The notes beneath the pieces were generated by a model that was not told the origin of the DNA, searched no databases, and was given only the letters and a program-made list of their open reading frames with translations. From Pholis gunnellus (taxonomy: Eukaryota; Chordata; Actinopteri; Perciformes; Pholidae), in NCBI GenBank assembly GCA_910591455.2, contig OU342809.1, forward strand, positions 22,646,349 to 22,710,348: 64,000 bases of DNA. The letters are read 5' to 3'. Positions 12,110 to 26,020 of the stretch are shown here, one piece after another. The stretch's first letter is position 1. Each line of letters starts with the position of its first letter. Made by a program: the position numbers and the translations under genes.

Positions 12110-13275
12110 CTCTCTAAGCTTAGCTTAGCACAAAGACCGGAAATAAGGGGAAACACCACTAAAAGTGCACTAATCAACAAGTCAGATCTTGTTTGTTTTA
12201 TTACTATTTCTTATTTGGAGCAGTGAGGTTACCAGCTAAGAGATAATCCGGCACGTAGGCTACTCTGTAAAACCAAAACTTGTTGTTTTTCCACTTCAGT
12301 TTTTGTACACATAAAACGAACAAGACATAAGTGATGGATTTGAAATCCAGACCAATGATACTGCAGCAAATAACTCGCTGTGTAGTGTAGTAATGTCTAC
12401 CTGAGCAGAGAATGAAGTAACTGTCCCCTGTTAATTAAGCATTTCTGTGCTTTATTTACGTAGCTGGTCCCGCTGCATGTGCCTTTTAGTGCATGTGTGC
12501 CCCCGGTGTGTGAGCCCTACTGGCTAGCCAACCGCCGCTGCGCTGCGCTCATATAGGTAGGTTACAGCTAATAACATCCTCATTCCAGTTCCTCCCCTGG
12601 CTATAAGATTGGGAGCATTTCTGTTGCCTTTAAATGGCTCTCAACATGGTGACAGCTGAGCCGGCGGCTAGAAGCTGACGGTGCTAACAGTGCAAACAAC
12701 ATGCAAAAGGGCTGACAGAGACAACAGTGTATACCTGAGGGGGGAACGGGGGGGGGGGGGGGCTATCTTACGTGACGACGCAGCCGCTCGGGACGGCATT
12801 ATCAGCTGTAACCTCCGTATGAGCGCAGTGCTGTGCGGCTGCCATGAGCTATCATGTGGGGCACGCTAACATGCCCTAACATGCACCAAAAAACATGCGC
12901 ACCTGGCCCGGCTATGTCAACAAAGCAAGGAGAAGCTCGGATTACAACACAGAGAGAGGGAGTGTGATTTAATAATCTACTCATAGATATTACTCCACTA
13001 CATCTTTACATAGCAAATAGCTGTTTGTGGCTATCAATGCTGAATTTGGCACCTTTAACACTGTTAGCTCTGTCAGCGCTGTTGCTGTTTGCACTGTTGG
13101 TGTTGCCAGCTCAGCCGTTGCAATGCTGAGAGCCGTGTGGAAGCAATCCCTCAATCAGAGATATACTCAGAATTTTGAATTCAACACCTTGAAGTAGCTT
13201 TAGAGGTGCTGGTATGCAGTATTTGTCACCATTGGACAGAACCCGACTACCTGTTTCTAGTCTTTAGTTTAATTT
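12110..13275. mobile_element. Fold-back type DNA transposon relic
   Basis: The left part carries AAGCTTAGCTTAGCACAAAG followed by the GACCGGAAATAAGGGGAAAC type end common in fish genomes. The right end, read on the minus strand, carries the matching AAAGACTAGAAACAGG and CAGCACCTCTAAAGC. Inside, about 100 bp at 12636-12735 is repeated inverted at about 13035-13137, sharing GGCTCTCA, CAGTGCAAACA and GCTGACAGAG. A G15 tract lies at 12748-12762. No coding sequence is present. Family assignment is by recollection only. Confidence 0.5.
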
Positions 13276-14667
13276 AATGAGTGTATTTGTCTTTAGCAAA
13301 GAGAAAGAAATGCACCACAAAACTCAGATGTTACTGAATGAATGTGTTTTTGTTATAAAAATAATCCCAATCACAACGGAAATTAAAACCTATACAACCA
13401 AATTACGTTACATACAATATGAACACTCTTATATATCAATCAGACGTATTAAAGTCTAACTCACTCATCATTGGATGCATTGTAGGCAAACTGTCTCAAA
13501 TGCCAACTGTAGAAATAAACACTTGTAAGTTTATGTAATAGAACGTCCTCATACATCGACACAAACAACAACATATGATTATTGCATCCACCAAATATCT
13601 AAAACACACTCAGCCAAGGAATCTAAAAATGGTGTGACATTTGTTAGATGAAATAATAGATTAATGGTCTCCCATGGGGAAATCTGGATAATGTTTCAGT
13701 TTAGCGTGGATTTTCTTTTTTTTCAGATGTTTTGCACGACCTGCTGTTATATTCAATTTTGACAAACAGTGCAGTGCTCAGGCAACACGAAATATAATCA
13801 TTCAGTGGTTTCAGATGCGGACACGCTGCAGAGCTGTCAGTAATAGCTAGCATATTCTTTTTCTGCTGTCCTTGGCCTGGTCAACTCTACCTTTGTGTCT
13901 GGCATTGCTAGATTTTGCTCAGATAAAAAAAATCTGGCAGATATACCGTTATTAATTTTATCTTGATTAAAAATGAAAGGTTTGGCCCTGCAGCAAGGAC
14001 TCCCTCTTCTATGTTGCACAAAAACGTGACTTACAGTTTTATTAGAAATACGAATATCCGGTCACAATGTGGAACTGATCTGAAAGAAGACAATAAATAC
14101 CTTTGTTTTTCTCTGGATGACAATGCACAGTTTGTTTCTATTAGAGGTTAGGTTTCATGAGCCCATTGGGGCGAACCCAGAGAGCAGCGAGCAATCACTT
14201 GAAATCGTGGCGCTCACCAAAATTGGAACGTTCTACCATGGCATCGCAGTGTGCAGCTTTGAATTAGGGTTAGAGGGTTAGGGTTATACAGTATATAAGT
14301 AGCAGTAACCATTGAACATACGTAATTAATTCTTTTATCTTTAAAGCAAATGCGTTTTGGAACTGAGAGTGTAAAAGCACAAATAGCACTCTGAATGTAA
14401 AATCCCAACATATTGGAGACATCTGGGAATGTCTCGCTTGCTAAACGTGGGCTTGTTGTATACTCACAGTGTCCTCTCGTCATTTTGACAGACTGATATA
14501 TTTTCATAGAGTTGAATATGACAGCACAGTTTGACAAAAGTAGGTCCAAACATCGTTACAGAGAGAGACCTTCTAAATCTATGATTCTGTCTCCTCAGTT
14601 CATAGAGAGTTCCCTGTAAGCATGGCAACCACTCCAAATATCACACAATAACACACGCGCACACACA

Positions 14668-14723
<56 letters not shown>

Positions 14724-16040
14724 ACAGTCAGGTTCGTATACACCTCTGCTCCCAAACACAACTCAAACTTCAAACTCATTTATGCAATTAATTAACCCTC
14801 TACAGGTAGAATCTTCACTTTACGACTTAAATCAGTGGAACATAAATGTCTACGGCTGTTTGGCAGGTAGATTTAACCTAAAAATGTCACTTCTAGCCAT
14901 GAACTTGGAAATAGTAGAAATGTCAATACAAGTAATCTGCATTCTCAATTACATTTTGAGGGAAACAGTTTTAAACACACATTTTTGTTGTAAAGGAATG
15001 TAATTTTTAGGAGACAATGGGTCAATGACTTGAAAGACGGGTAGGCAGAACAGGTTCCTCATTTCTAACCGACGACCAGCAATTTAGTTGAAATGACAAA
15101 TGAAGCTCTAGCGCAAGCTCACTCAGGAAGACTATACTCTAGCATGCCTAAGCCCGTAGTTTATTTACCAGACATCTGCCAATCACTCCTCGCGCATGCA
15201 CACTCATTATTTCCTTATCATTTGGGGCTGTTGATCATGATATCAGCTGTCTAGATCAGCTGGTCTCTTCTATCCAATAGCACAATGACACAATTACATC
15301 GTTAGCCTATCATCTTGCTGCTGTCTCTCTTACATATGATTGTCTCTCTACCTTCAGTAGGTTCATGCTGCTGTTACGCAACCCTCCACCTCCCCATCTC
15401 CGCCCAATCTTTACAGATTCATCAGCGTCATCAACTTATCATTCCATCAGCCACCATCACCACCAGTGTCTGGACTCCACGGGGGGCATTTATCTTGCTG
15501 CTGCTCAGGACAGACGCCCCTCGATTACAAATCTCCCTGTAGAGTCCAAGCGCCAAAGACTCTGAAGACTTTATCATCACATATCATTTGTTCACAATAA
15601 ACAATTATTTTTTCTTTATCTGACTTGTCTCTCCTGATTGAACTGACATCAACAGATTTCACAAGCTGCAGTAGCTAGCTAGCTAATCTAACGTTAGCTC
15701 CATCATTTGGTTGGAAACTCTGTCCCTGGTGATGATGCATGGAGAGGACATGGGAATAAAAACAGCATTGTTCCTGTATTGTAAAGAAAGAACTACGTTT
15801 TGTGTAGCTGAGTTGATGGAACCATGCCTAATTCGCATGTCTTTTTTATGAAAGGTGTCACAAGCAGCGCTATTGGCAGTAATCCCCCGTATCTGCAGCT
15901 CCACTCAGCTTTGCAGAGCTTTATAGTGAGGTTCGGCTCATAGTTTAGCAATTTAACTGTTTTGGTTTACTCTCACCGCTCTCACCAAACACAAACAGAC
16001 AAAGTTAGCAACTAGCTGCAGCATAGTGGAGCAGTTAAGA
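13276..16040. other. Non-coding stretch with degraded repeat sequence
   Basis: No gene is recognised. A compound (CA)n tract lies at 14643-14722. The part from about 15,660 to 16,040 resembles interspersed sequence often seen in fish transcripts, adjacent to the LINE relic that follows, but I cannot place element borders. Confidence 0.5.
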
Positions 16041-18117
16041 GCCACATATTTGCTAACTATAGACCGATCTCTAACCTTCCCTTCCTCTCTAAGATCCTTG
16101 AGAAAGCAATTGCGAATCAGTTGTGTGACTTTCTGCGTAACAATAGTTTATTTGAGGATTTATTATTATTTATTATTATTTATTATTTACTGATGTTAAA
16201 CTCAGACAAAACTGAAGTTATTCTACTAGGCCCAGAACACCTCCGAAATCAATTATCTAATGATATAGTTTCTCTAGATGGCATCGCGCTGGCATCCTCT
16301 TTTGTGGAACCAGCTTCCCATTTCAGTCCGGTAGTGCTTATAGTTAGGGCTGGCTCAGGTTTGCCTTGGACCAGCCCCTAGATTCGCTGCTACAGGCCTA
16401 GACTGACGGGGGACTTCCTAGGATACACTGAGCTCCTATCTCCTCTTCTTCATCTCCTTCTGTATGAATTCATGTCCCATGAATGCTCATTACTAATTTT
16501 GCTTCTTCCCCGGAGTCTTTGTGCTTTCTCGCCTCACAGGTTTCCATGGATCGTGGTTATATCTGGACCCTGGTCCTTCCTCCCACCATGGCCCTGCTGA
16601 CTTGCACTGCTAATATCATTTTTGATATTACTGACATTACTATTCTATATTACCGATACCCAGTGGCGGGCCATGCATTTTATACCTGGGCCTTCAGTGC
16701 TGTCCTTCTACAGTTGAACCACCTCCTAATAACCTCATTATGACGCCACAGCTATGGCTATTATTTGTTTCTAGGGGTGTAACAATACTGGAATACAGAA
16801 TTGGAATTAATCCGTTCGGTACGAGGCTTACAAACCGAACAATACGTTTGAATAATACTAGTGCATTTGGAAAATGCAGAAGCTTAAATTGTGGGAAACA
16901 TAATGTTTTCGGTGTACTTCGCTCTACCTGGCAACATGCTGTCTGACACGGCCACCCCGGAACCACAACATTGTATTCTGGTGAGGCGCGTGTGTTCTGG
17001 GAGGCACGCTAAACTAGCTTAGCAGGAAAACAACAGCAGCACACACGCTGAAAACTCTTCCGCAGCGTTTAGCTGTTCCCTACTGATTCAAACAGCCACA
17101 CACTCCCCATTTCTCCGGACCATAATCTTGCTTTGTAAAAGAAAACAACAGCCCAAACAGAGAATCAAATCTCCGACCCTAATCTCGCGCATTACGGGAT
17201 GCTTCGTCATTAACGGACAATGCATATAGTCAAAATCAATGTAATTAACACAATGACAAGAACAAACTCACAAGAACCAGTCACATGTATTTATACAACA
17301 AAGCATGACAAATCAATCCAGCAACACTGCAGCGCTAAAACACGCATTCCGCCACACACTGAAGAGCACGGTCCATTCAAATATTATTCACATCAGAGGA
17401 AACAATATTAACCATATCATAAAAACAACACCATAGACAAATTAACACAGTAGTAACGTTACTGCAGATGTAAAAACAAAATAAGTTCACTTACCAAAGC
17501 TGCTGCTTCACTATTTAAAGACAAAGTCCATCCTCCTTTCTTATCAAACAAAGAGTTTAATACCGCGGTTGTACAGAACATCGGTGTGGTTCAGTTTCAG
17601 CCAGAGGTCTTCCTGCGAACGTGTTCTTGTTCGTCTTCTTGTTCGTATTTTGTGATTCTGTTTAGGCCATCAGAGAAGGCTTTGCTGGCCCTGATGGCCC
17701 ACCACTGCTGATACCATTAACGCACATTACTGACTTTACTTCTTCACGGGAGTCTCTGTGCTTTCTCGCCTCGCAGGTTTCCGTGGATCCTGGTTATACC
17801 TGGACCATGGTCTTGCCTCCTGCTGTGGTTCTGTCATTGTCACTCTGTTATGTTGTTCATTCTGTACACATGACATCTATTACACTTCTGTCCATCCTGG
17901 GAGAGGGATCCCTCCTCTGTTGCTCTCCCTAAGGTTTCTTCCTCTTTTCTCCCCGTTTTTTTTTTGGGGGGGGGGGGTTTCCTGTTCCGACTGATGTGAG
18001 GGTTCCGGGACAGAGGATGTCGTATGTGTACAGATTGTCAAGCCCTCTGAGGGAAATTGTTTTTGTGATTTGTGATTTTGGGCTATACAAAAATAATTTT
18101 AATTTAACAGAATATTT
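16041..18117 (+). mobile_element. L2-like LINE relic, internally deleted and interrupted
   Basis: Two reverse-transcriptase fragments are readable: one starting NYRPISNLPFLSKILEKAIA (16055-16163), a classic LINE motif, and one reading LNSDKTEVILLGPEHLRNQL (about 16196-16255). The catalytic core between them is replaced by an ATT-rich run, so the element is dead. The 3' untranslated part contains the phrases GGGAGAGGGATCCCTCC and GTACAGATTGTCAAGCCCTC and ends in GGGCTATACAAAAATAATTT, which I recognise as a widespread fish L2-type LINE tail. It is split by a hAT-like insertion at 16661-17707. Confidence 0.7.
16661..17707. mobile_element. hAT-like non-autonomous transposon nested in the LINE
   Basis: The left end reads CAGTGGCGGGCCAT; the right end, read on the opposite strand, is CAGTGGTGGGCCAT, one mismatch in 14. 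Flanks are CCGATACC (16653-16660) and CTGATACC (17708-17715), an 8-bp target-site duplication with one difference, as expected for hAT elements. The 1,047-bp interior has no transposase frame. A related copy lies at 32509-33620 in a det1 intron. Confidence 0.7.
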
Positions 18118-21100
18118 GGTCGAGACCAAAACAGAGCTAAAAGAGAGTGAACATTGGACACTTCTTTTCATGAATGTTGAAGCTACTATATGATGAAATA
18201 AAATGTAATATCAGACTTGCCATTGTAACCCAGTTTAGCTACTTAGCTTATTAACTTTTTTGCATTTTCACACAGCATGTTTTCATGTTATTAGTACGTC
18301 CTGGTATAACATTGCTGTCAAAGGTGTTGGTTGTTCTATGAAATCCTGACCATTGTCTGTTTTCATTAGCACCCTTTTATTATATGTAAGTGGCCAAATT
18401 ATCCATATTACACTGACCTCTTGGATTTCTCTTTATTTTATTCTCCATTCACTCTGGGTCTGTGTGGGTGGAGGTTGCTGCTTTTATTTTTCTTCCCTCC
18501 TAAAGTGGATAATCTGAGAACAATAAAAACCAGTGCAGCCAAACAATACGAGTCAATTTGTGTTTTGAGTCACTCTCGTTTAACCTTCCTCCTTCCTCCA
18601 AACCTGAACTTAACCCAAAATCTGCCCACACACTGACCCCTCTCATTGTCTTTTTACAAGTGCGGACGCACAGGGCCGCCTAACATGGACACACGTGAAC
18701 ACGCATGTACAAAGCCACACGGACGATTGTAGAAGTCCTGATGTTTTTAATCAGCAGTGGGGCCCCACCCTGGCAGATAAGCGTCTGGTTACGTGTCTGT
18801 AAAGAGCAGTGGCGAAGGCAGAGTCACCTCGGCAGATGGCCCTATCAGTGTTGGGTAAACCAGCGGCCAGCGCGGCCGTGTTTGGCTTAACGGCCTATAA
18901 GTAATTCATTGTGTTCACTGAGAAGGAGCATCTGTCGACCCCTTCGGCCCTGGAGACGCACACACACACACAGTTATGCATAGATAAACATACTTACATG
19001 AGCATTCGGTCACATGCACAAATGCAGGTATACACACACAATTACGCACGCACACACACACAAACACACACACACACACACACACATACATACAGGGCTT
19101 TCAGGCTCATTTGTAGTGGGCAGTGCAGGTGGCTGGAGGAAAAGGAGAGGTCTTTGTTCCATGTGACCCGCTCTGATCAGATAACCACCACTGATCTTAG
19201 TTAATACTCACTAAGAACTCATTTACCTGCGAACACGGAGGCAGGTCTGAAAACAGACGAGAGGGAGATAGAGGGAAAGGGACACGATGAAGAAAAAAAT
19301 GGAGGGGGAGGGAAACGACGTGCAGCTGCAGCTCAACAGGAGGTCCAAAACTCACAACCGAAAAAAAGCCCAAATACCACATTTACATTTTTACGCTAGT
19401 GTTGTAGTCAGTTTTTGTTGTCTGCCGCGTATGGTCTTCATTGAATAAGCTCTTGTACAATCACACCTTCCCTTTCATTATATGTCTCCTCAGTCTGTAA
19501 ACAACTGTACGCCTCAACAGCGAGCGCCATTACAATAATGACATGCAGAGGCTCTTGCTTTCGACACAAACATCGACTTGTATTGCATTTCTTTATTCAT
19601 AAGCATGGCTGATAACACCTGAAACTTGGCAAGTCATCTTGAAAGGCATGTTCTGGTGATGTGATAGTAATTTCACGAATGGGTTTTAATCGGGGTGAGG
19701 CCGAAGATTTACACTTGTGGTTTTGTTTAGGAAATAGGAATAAAAGGTGAGAAAGCTAGAGACTTTGAAATTAAGGACATGACACAAAACAAAAATCTGA
19801 TATTGGATTAATGGATGAATCTGGTGATATTCTATGTTTTGTTTATCGTCAGCAAACCCCTAAAAATACCAAAGACAACAATGAATTCAGCATTATGAAA
19901 CATACTGTGTCTTATATCTATATTCCACTGCTTGAGCCACTTTCAATGTTTTGCGTTTACGACGGTGATTTCAAGTCAAAATGTCGGCTGTGAAAAACAG
20001 CTGTGTGTGGTCACCGCACATGGAAATGAATTCTTAATGAGCTGTCTTTATTGCGTTACAGTATTTGTAGCGGTATGTTAACAATTGAACCGAAGTAAAA
20101 ACTAACAGTGTTAAGGCCCAGACACCACGCACCGACGTCAAAGAGCTTAGCGGTCCTGTGTCTTGGCCAAAAGGTCACACTGGAACACATCGCAGTGACT
20201 GCAGCCAACGGCCAACTAGCGCGCACGTTCTGCGCCTGCGTGAGAGGAAATAACTCAGCATATTCCAACGAGTCTCAAGGTGTACATGGATTTCGTGTCG
20301 CTCAGCACAACTTTCAAACTAATGTATTTCAATTGAAAGTATCTGTCAGCCGGGATGACATTATGCAACAAAACTGATGTTGGTTTAAGGCAATAAAACC
20401 ACTAAAGATAGGTTTAGGAACAACATCATGGCTTAAAATAAGTAGGTAAACTTAGTTTTAGACAACAAAACCACTTGGTTAGGCCATAAGTGGTCTTTCT
20501 CAATATTTAATACTCCGTCAGTTGCTCTGACCGTTGCTTTGTCACCTGGATGAGTTTAATTTGCGTGCCGACCACAAAAAAGGCTCCTAATTGACTTTCC
20601 ATTGGCATTGTTTTCGTGCTGACTGAAATGAAAAAGATGGAAAACTTGTGTCAGGAATCACTAGATTTTCCCTTTTGTGACTATTCCAAGAACTGCTGTT
20701 AGACTAGGTGGACAGGAGGTAGCTGCAGCTGGTATTCGCCATTCTAAAAGAAAAACCGGGAGACCTTGAAATGCGAGTATTCAAGCTATGTTATGATGCA
20801 TACATGAAACAAAGCATCACCACTTTCGCTGACCACTTAGCTTCATTCCAGACGGCCATGTTGTTGTGAGAAAACTCTGTATTGGAACGATCAGATCAGA
20901 TGAAGATGACGATTGAGAAGAGTCTTCTGCTTGTACCCTCTTGACTTCACTGGTTGGTTTTGCTTTCCTACACACCTGGTTGGTCAGAACCTTCACATTC
21001 ACACTGCGAGCCTTAGTGCTCAATTCAGATTTATTTCTCAGTTTACATTTTTGGGATTTAGCCAACAATCACAATCCAGCGTGAACATGGCCCCCAACTT

Positions 21101-22478
21101 TCCCGCATGCACAAAAGAACAACAACAGAGACGTCACAGGCAGCCGCTAGCTTTCCTAAAGAAGAAGACATGGAGGCCGCTGAAGTCGGTGTTTGCGGTT
21201 TAATTTTTACGTTAATGTGCAGTGGAATCCAACAAATGATCGGTTAAAAATGTTGATTATGTCTTTTTATGGAGCAATGACTGCCAGGTCTTTATGGAGG
21301 TGTGTGTGGGTGCAGTCGGGGACGTAATAGTCCCATATATTCCTATGTTCAGACTATTTAGGACATGTGAAAGTAGCCCAAATCTTAACTGAAAAGATTA
21401 GATTTCATACTGTTTCCAATGTTATAACAAAACAAAACAGATCTAAGTCACATATGTGCAAAAATATCACCATTGCCTACAGCGTGAACATAGTAATGAT
21501 ATGTAACAACCTCAGTTCCTTTACAACCACACTGTTTGAATATTGGATTTTATGTAGATGTAACTGCCAGCGGTTGTGTCTTTGCAGCCATTTATTCCAG
21601 CAGTTTTTTGTTTTTCTTGTCGCCAAGTGGGAAATATTGTAGCTGTCGGAAATACCCGCTTACCGCAGACTCCGCCGTCTGAATAGGAAGCTGGCATGAG
21701 CGGTTTTTCCCACTTGGCGTGAGGCCCTGCAGGTCGGCTCGGTCTTCAAGGTCAATGTGGTGAATTTTCTACTAAAAAGTATTAATCAGATGCAAATATG
21801 CACCCTACTGAACACTGCTGCTTTTGGCAGCCTGTTGTTTTTCAGCGCTCCGAGTATGAAATTACTTCTATTGTGTTCCGCCGTGAGACACTTCAGCGGC
21901 AGCGCTACCACGACCTGCTACCGGCGTGTAATGCAGGAGGCAAGGCGGACAGACACGGGCTGAGATATTCTATACCGTAACACGTGCGACCGCACTTGCT
22001 TTTCAAAGTTAACAATACAACATGACAGAGTTACTTTTTTACAAATACCATCTCCAAATACTGCCAGCGACTGATGGACATGTTCTTAAAGCACGGTTGT
22101 TTCCTTCAGCCAGCACTCTGCCAGAGGAATAATAACAGAAAAGTGGCCATCACTCTGCTTTTCAGCTCACACTCTCAAATGGCAGAAATTACAGGCCTGC
22201 TTCGGCTCCAGCTGTAGAGACTCATCTGTAATGCGTACAGCCGCTCAGTCCCCCACCACGGCCATTCTTCTCCGGCTGAATCGGGAACGTGAGAGGGTAG
22301 TGAGGCAAGTTCAGCTGACCTCTTTTTGAGCTCTCCCTTTGACTTCTCGTCTTGTGCCGGCAACCCAAGCGAGGAGGAAAGTTTGACCCGGTGGGAAAGA
22401 ATTGTCCGCGTCCTGCTCGTGATCGATACTGTCCGAATGTCTGATGCTTCTTCTCTGGTCTGCAACCAATAAACTGTT

Positions 22479-22520
<42 letters not shown>

Positions 22521-22763
22521 ATAAACACTACAGCCTCTGCTCTTGTGTCCATTATGTTAAAGCCTGGCGTATGCGAAATATGAGAGGTAAAAAACTGGGA
22601 CGAATGTGTGTGTTTGAGAAAAATACTAAATTATAACTGTAACTGTGAAATGGCAATTTTCTGCCATTTACAGTGATCAAGAGAAAAGAATAGATGATTG
22701 AAATTATTGAACATTACATAAGTATGTGCACACACACACAACAACAACAACTCCCTCACACAC

Positions 22764-22812
<49 letters not shown>

Positions 22813-24376
22813 CAAACAAGTGTACTGGCTGTTGCATTTTCCCTATCCTTCCTTTCCCCCTGGTAGCTCGCGTCTAAAATTAGGTCTCATTTGAAGAAAA
22901 TTTCAATTGAAAATGTGGATCATTTAGCAGGAGGGTTCCCTTGTAACCAATTACACACAAGAACCAGAAAACGGCATCCTGAGGCTGAGGAGGTATTTTC
23001 AGCGAAAATAAATAACAGGAGGTTGGAGAAAATGTATATGATTAATTGCGAGTCCTGTTTTTTGTGTATTATTTTATCGGGGTTTTTTTCTAATGCTAAA
23101 ATGACACATACAGTAAAGCACAATCATTGAAACTGACACCCAGAGAGCAAAACGTCAGCGCAAGTCTCCAAAACTCTGAGCACATTTTCTGCTTTGCACC
23201 CAATTTGCAATTCAACGTGACACCTTTTGCAAAACGCTGCATGCCGTTCTCCACATTAGTGTTTGCCAATTTCTTTTTCTGGGGACCCAGTTTTTCTAAA
23301 ATGACAAACCATCGTGACCCTATTCACAACAGGCCTCATCTATAAAAGGTAACAAAAAAGCAAATTTGTGCATAAATGAATGTTCCTGACCATTTGTACT
23401 GCCATTATCCACTTACATTATCTAACAGCCATTTCAAAGAGATATACAGTTGATAGGTCACAACTTCGTTTTACCTACGTGTTGAAAACATATACACATG
23501 TTAAATACTTTATTCATTAGACCAAATAAATGCACCTCAATGTTTTTTATATCTCCTCAGTAAAACAAACAACATGTAAGCTAGGTTTTCATATTAGAGT
23601 GGGCTCCAATCACCAGAGCAATACGGACATTCAGGCTTCTTCATGTCGCTCAAAAGTGTACTGCAGATATAAATGTGAGATAAAAAACTACGGAAAATAT
23701 TCTGCAAATGTATTTGGCGACCCGAACAAAATCTCCTGCGACCCACCTGTGGGTCCCGAACCAGTTTTTTGGAAACGACTGCTCTGCATGAGACACATGA
23801 ATTTGACTTGAAGTCACTTGTTTGCTATTTTGAAAACAAAACCATTCAAAGTGCCACGTGGACCAATCGGCCGATACACGTAGCTCCTGACCAAACACCT
23901 GATTGATTGTCGACTCGTCAATCAGAATGTAAGTACAGTAAAAAAAGAGCACAGGTGAGTTCCTGTTCACAACAACAATGGCAGCAAACGAGGGGAGTGC
24001 TTTTTAAAAAAAAATGTAGCAGCGATAGAAAGAAATCATGCTTTCTTCTTTGTCTCTTTTGTCTCTGAAAAAAGTTAACCTAAATGTTAAAACTAGCAAT
24101 GTGTGTACTGTGACAAAATTGGGGGGGGGGGTTATGCTTTTTGCACAAAAAATGTGAGGTGTGTTGTGTGTGTGTGTGAGTGAGTAGTGTGCTCTGGTTG
24201 ACAAAATGATTCCTGTTTCCTAAATCGCTCTTTAGAAATCCTTTAGAAATAGACGATGTGAAAATGTATCAAACCGTATTTCTTTGTTGAAATTGTTGCA
24301 TCATCTTGTGACTTTTACAACTCGATGTCTTGACCAAGTGATTCAAACAAATGTTGAGGACAAACAGTACATTGTC

Positions 24377-24413
<37 letters not shown>

Positions 24414-25559
24414 GTGTGCATGTTTGTGTGTGTTTGTGTGTTGTCGTGTGTCTATATATTTAACCTGTGAACTGTTCTTGGGGACGCCTACACGAGATAT
24501 GATTTGTGTGGGAGGGCTCACTGACAAGAAGAAAAAAGAACACATTTCCATAAATTATTCAAATAGCAGCAGTTGTCTCTCGTCACACTTGGCCCGTGCC
24601 TCCCCGCCTCACACTCTGTCTGAGGGTGAAAGTGCTATCAGAGGTCTGGGCAGGAGCCACATACATTTAAAACACCGCTGGCTCACATTCACGGTTGGAT
24701 GTCAGTTTATGTGTCTTTCATCACATGCACTTGCATATTTTTTTTACCCTCATAAACACGCCTGCACCTTTGGCCGAGAGGCCACACGGGAGGATCATGA
24801 GACGTAGTCTGTATCAGCGTGTACTGTAAATCATAGGCATGTGTACAATGTATCTATGCACTTTAAGAGTCTCTGTTTTGTTTCATGCGTGCTGACTCAT
24901 GAGTTGTTCTTTGTAATATGTTGCTGATTTTATGTCCATTGTATGTATTTTTTCTAAGGGGCAAAAACAGATTTTGGGCTATTTTGCTTTCATAACACGT
25001 CTTATTTCAGAGTAAAGGACAGAAAACATCCTAATACACATTTAGGGGTTTGATTTCCTAATTTGTCTGTTTGCGTTTGTAGATTTCTCCTTAATTCTCC
25101 GAAAGTTACCATTAGAAAATGCCTCATTTGTATAGTTAAGTACAAAAAATAATTTCTTTAATGTAAGTAATCAACTGGGGAGGTTTCATGGTGACATCTA
25201 TTAGTTGATTTCTTTTAGCCTATTCAGCTGTAGTGTCTTCCCATAACATGACTGTTATTTTACAGTCATAGTGCACTATTGAAGGACTGTACATCCAGTT
25301 CTTTTTCTCTCACATACTCATGTGAAGCGTGAAGTAACAATGAATGTGATTCCTTACAGTTTGATTCAATTTGGTTCGACACGATCCCCACTTCTTTAAT
25401 CACAATACGCCGAGTAAGGAATATTAGAACATGTGAAGAGCGAACCACAACTCAGGTTAAAGTGTTTCCTTTTCATGCTGCTCCTCCAGCGCAGAAGGAC
25501 AAATTGTACTTTTTACTCCACCTATTTTATTTGACGACTCTCGTTACTCGTTACTTTGC
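18118..25559. other. Long non-coding stretch
   Basis: No exon or RNA gene that I can support. Visible repeats are CA tracts near 18957-19086, 22480-22518 and 22764-22808 and a GT tract near 24380-24418. A segment from about 20,115 resembles degraded transposon sequence. Open frames are short and of non-coding character. Confidence 0.55.
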
Positions 25560-26020
25560 AGATTTGTTTATTTATTTAGAATCTCCATTAGCACACCGGT
25601 GTGAGTGCTGATCTTCCTGGGGTTCGAACATGCAAATACATTCAGATAATCACTCCATCCAAATTTGGGACGTACAAGATAATAACAAAATTACAAAGAA
25701 AAGAGCACAATAATAAATAGAAATAACTCTGAAAAGCTAATTATTCACTACACTTCAGGTTTGAGTACAGCAGATTGAGTAGATTAAGATTTAACATGGC
25801 CGCAAAACATATGATGATGTGATGAAATATGAAGCCTTGTAATGGCTTAAACTAAATGAAGCAGTAATAATGATACAATGACATAATATACAATAATGGG
25901 ACACTCACAGCAACCCTGTCTCCTTCAAAATTACATTCACATACATCTGAAGAGAAACTGATTTTCTCCCAGATTACTGTCACAGTTTGAAACAGTAAAA
26001 AACATGTGGTTCATGTTGTA
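25560..26020 (-). mobile_element. Possible LINE 3'-end relic (antisense)
   Basis: On the minus strand the sequence CCCCAGGAAGATCAGCACTC followed by a stretch ending in AATGGAGATTCTAAATAAA resembles the 3' end of fish non-LTR retrotransposons that finish in 'ccaggaag...aatggggatcc'. No coding remnant is visible, and the family is not assigned. Confidence 0.3.
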
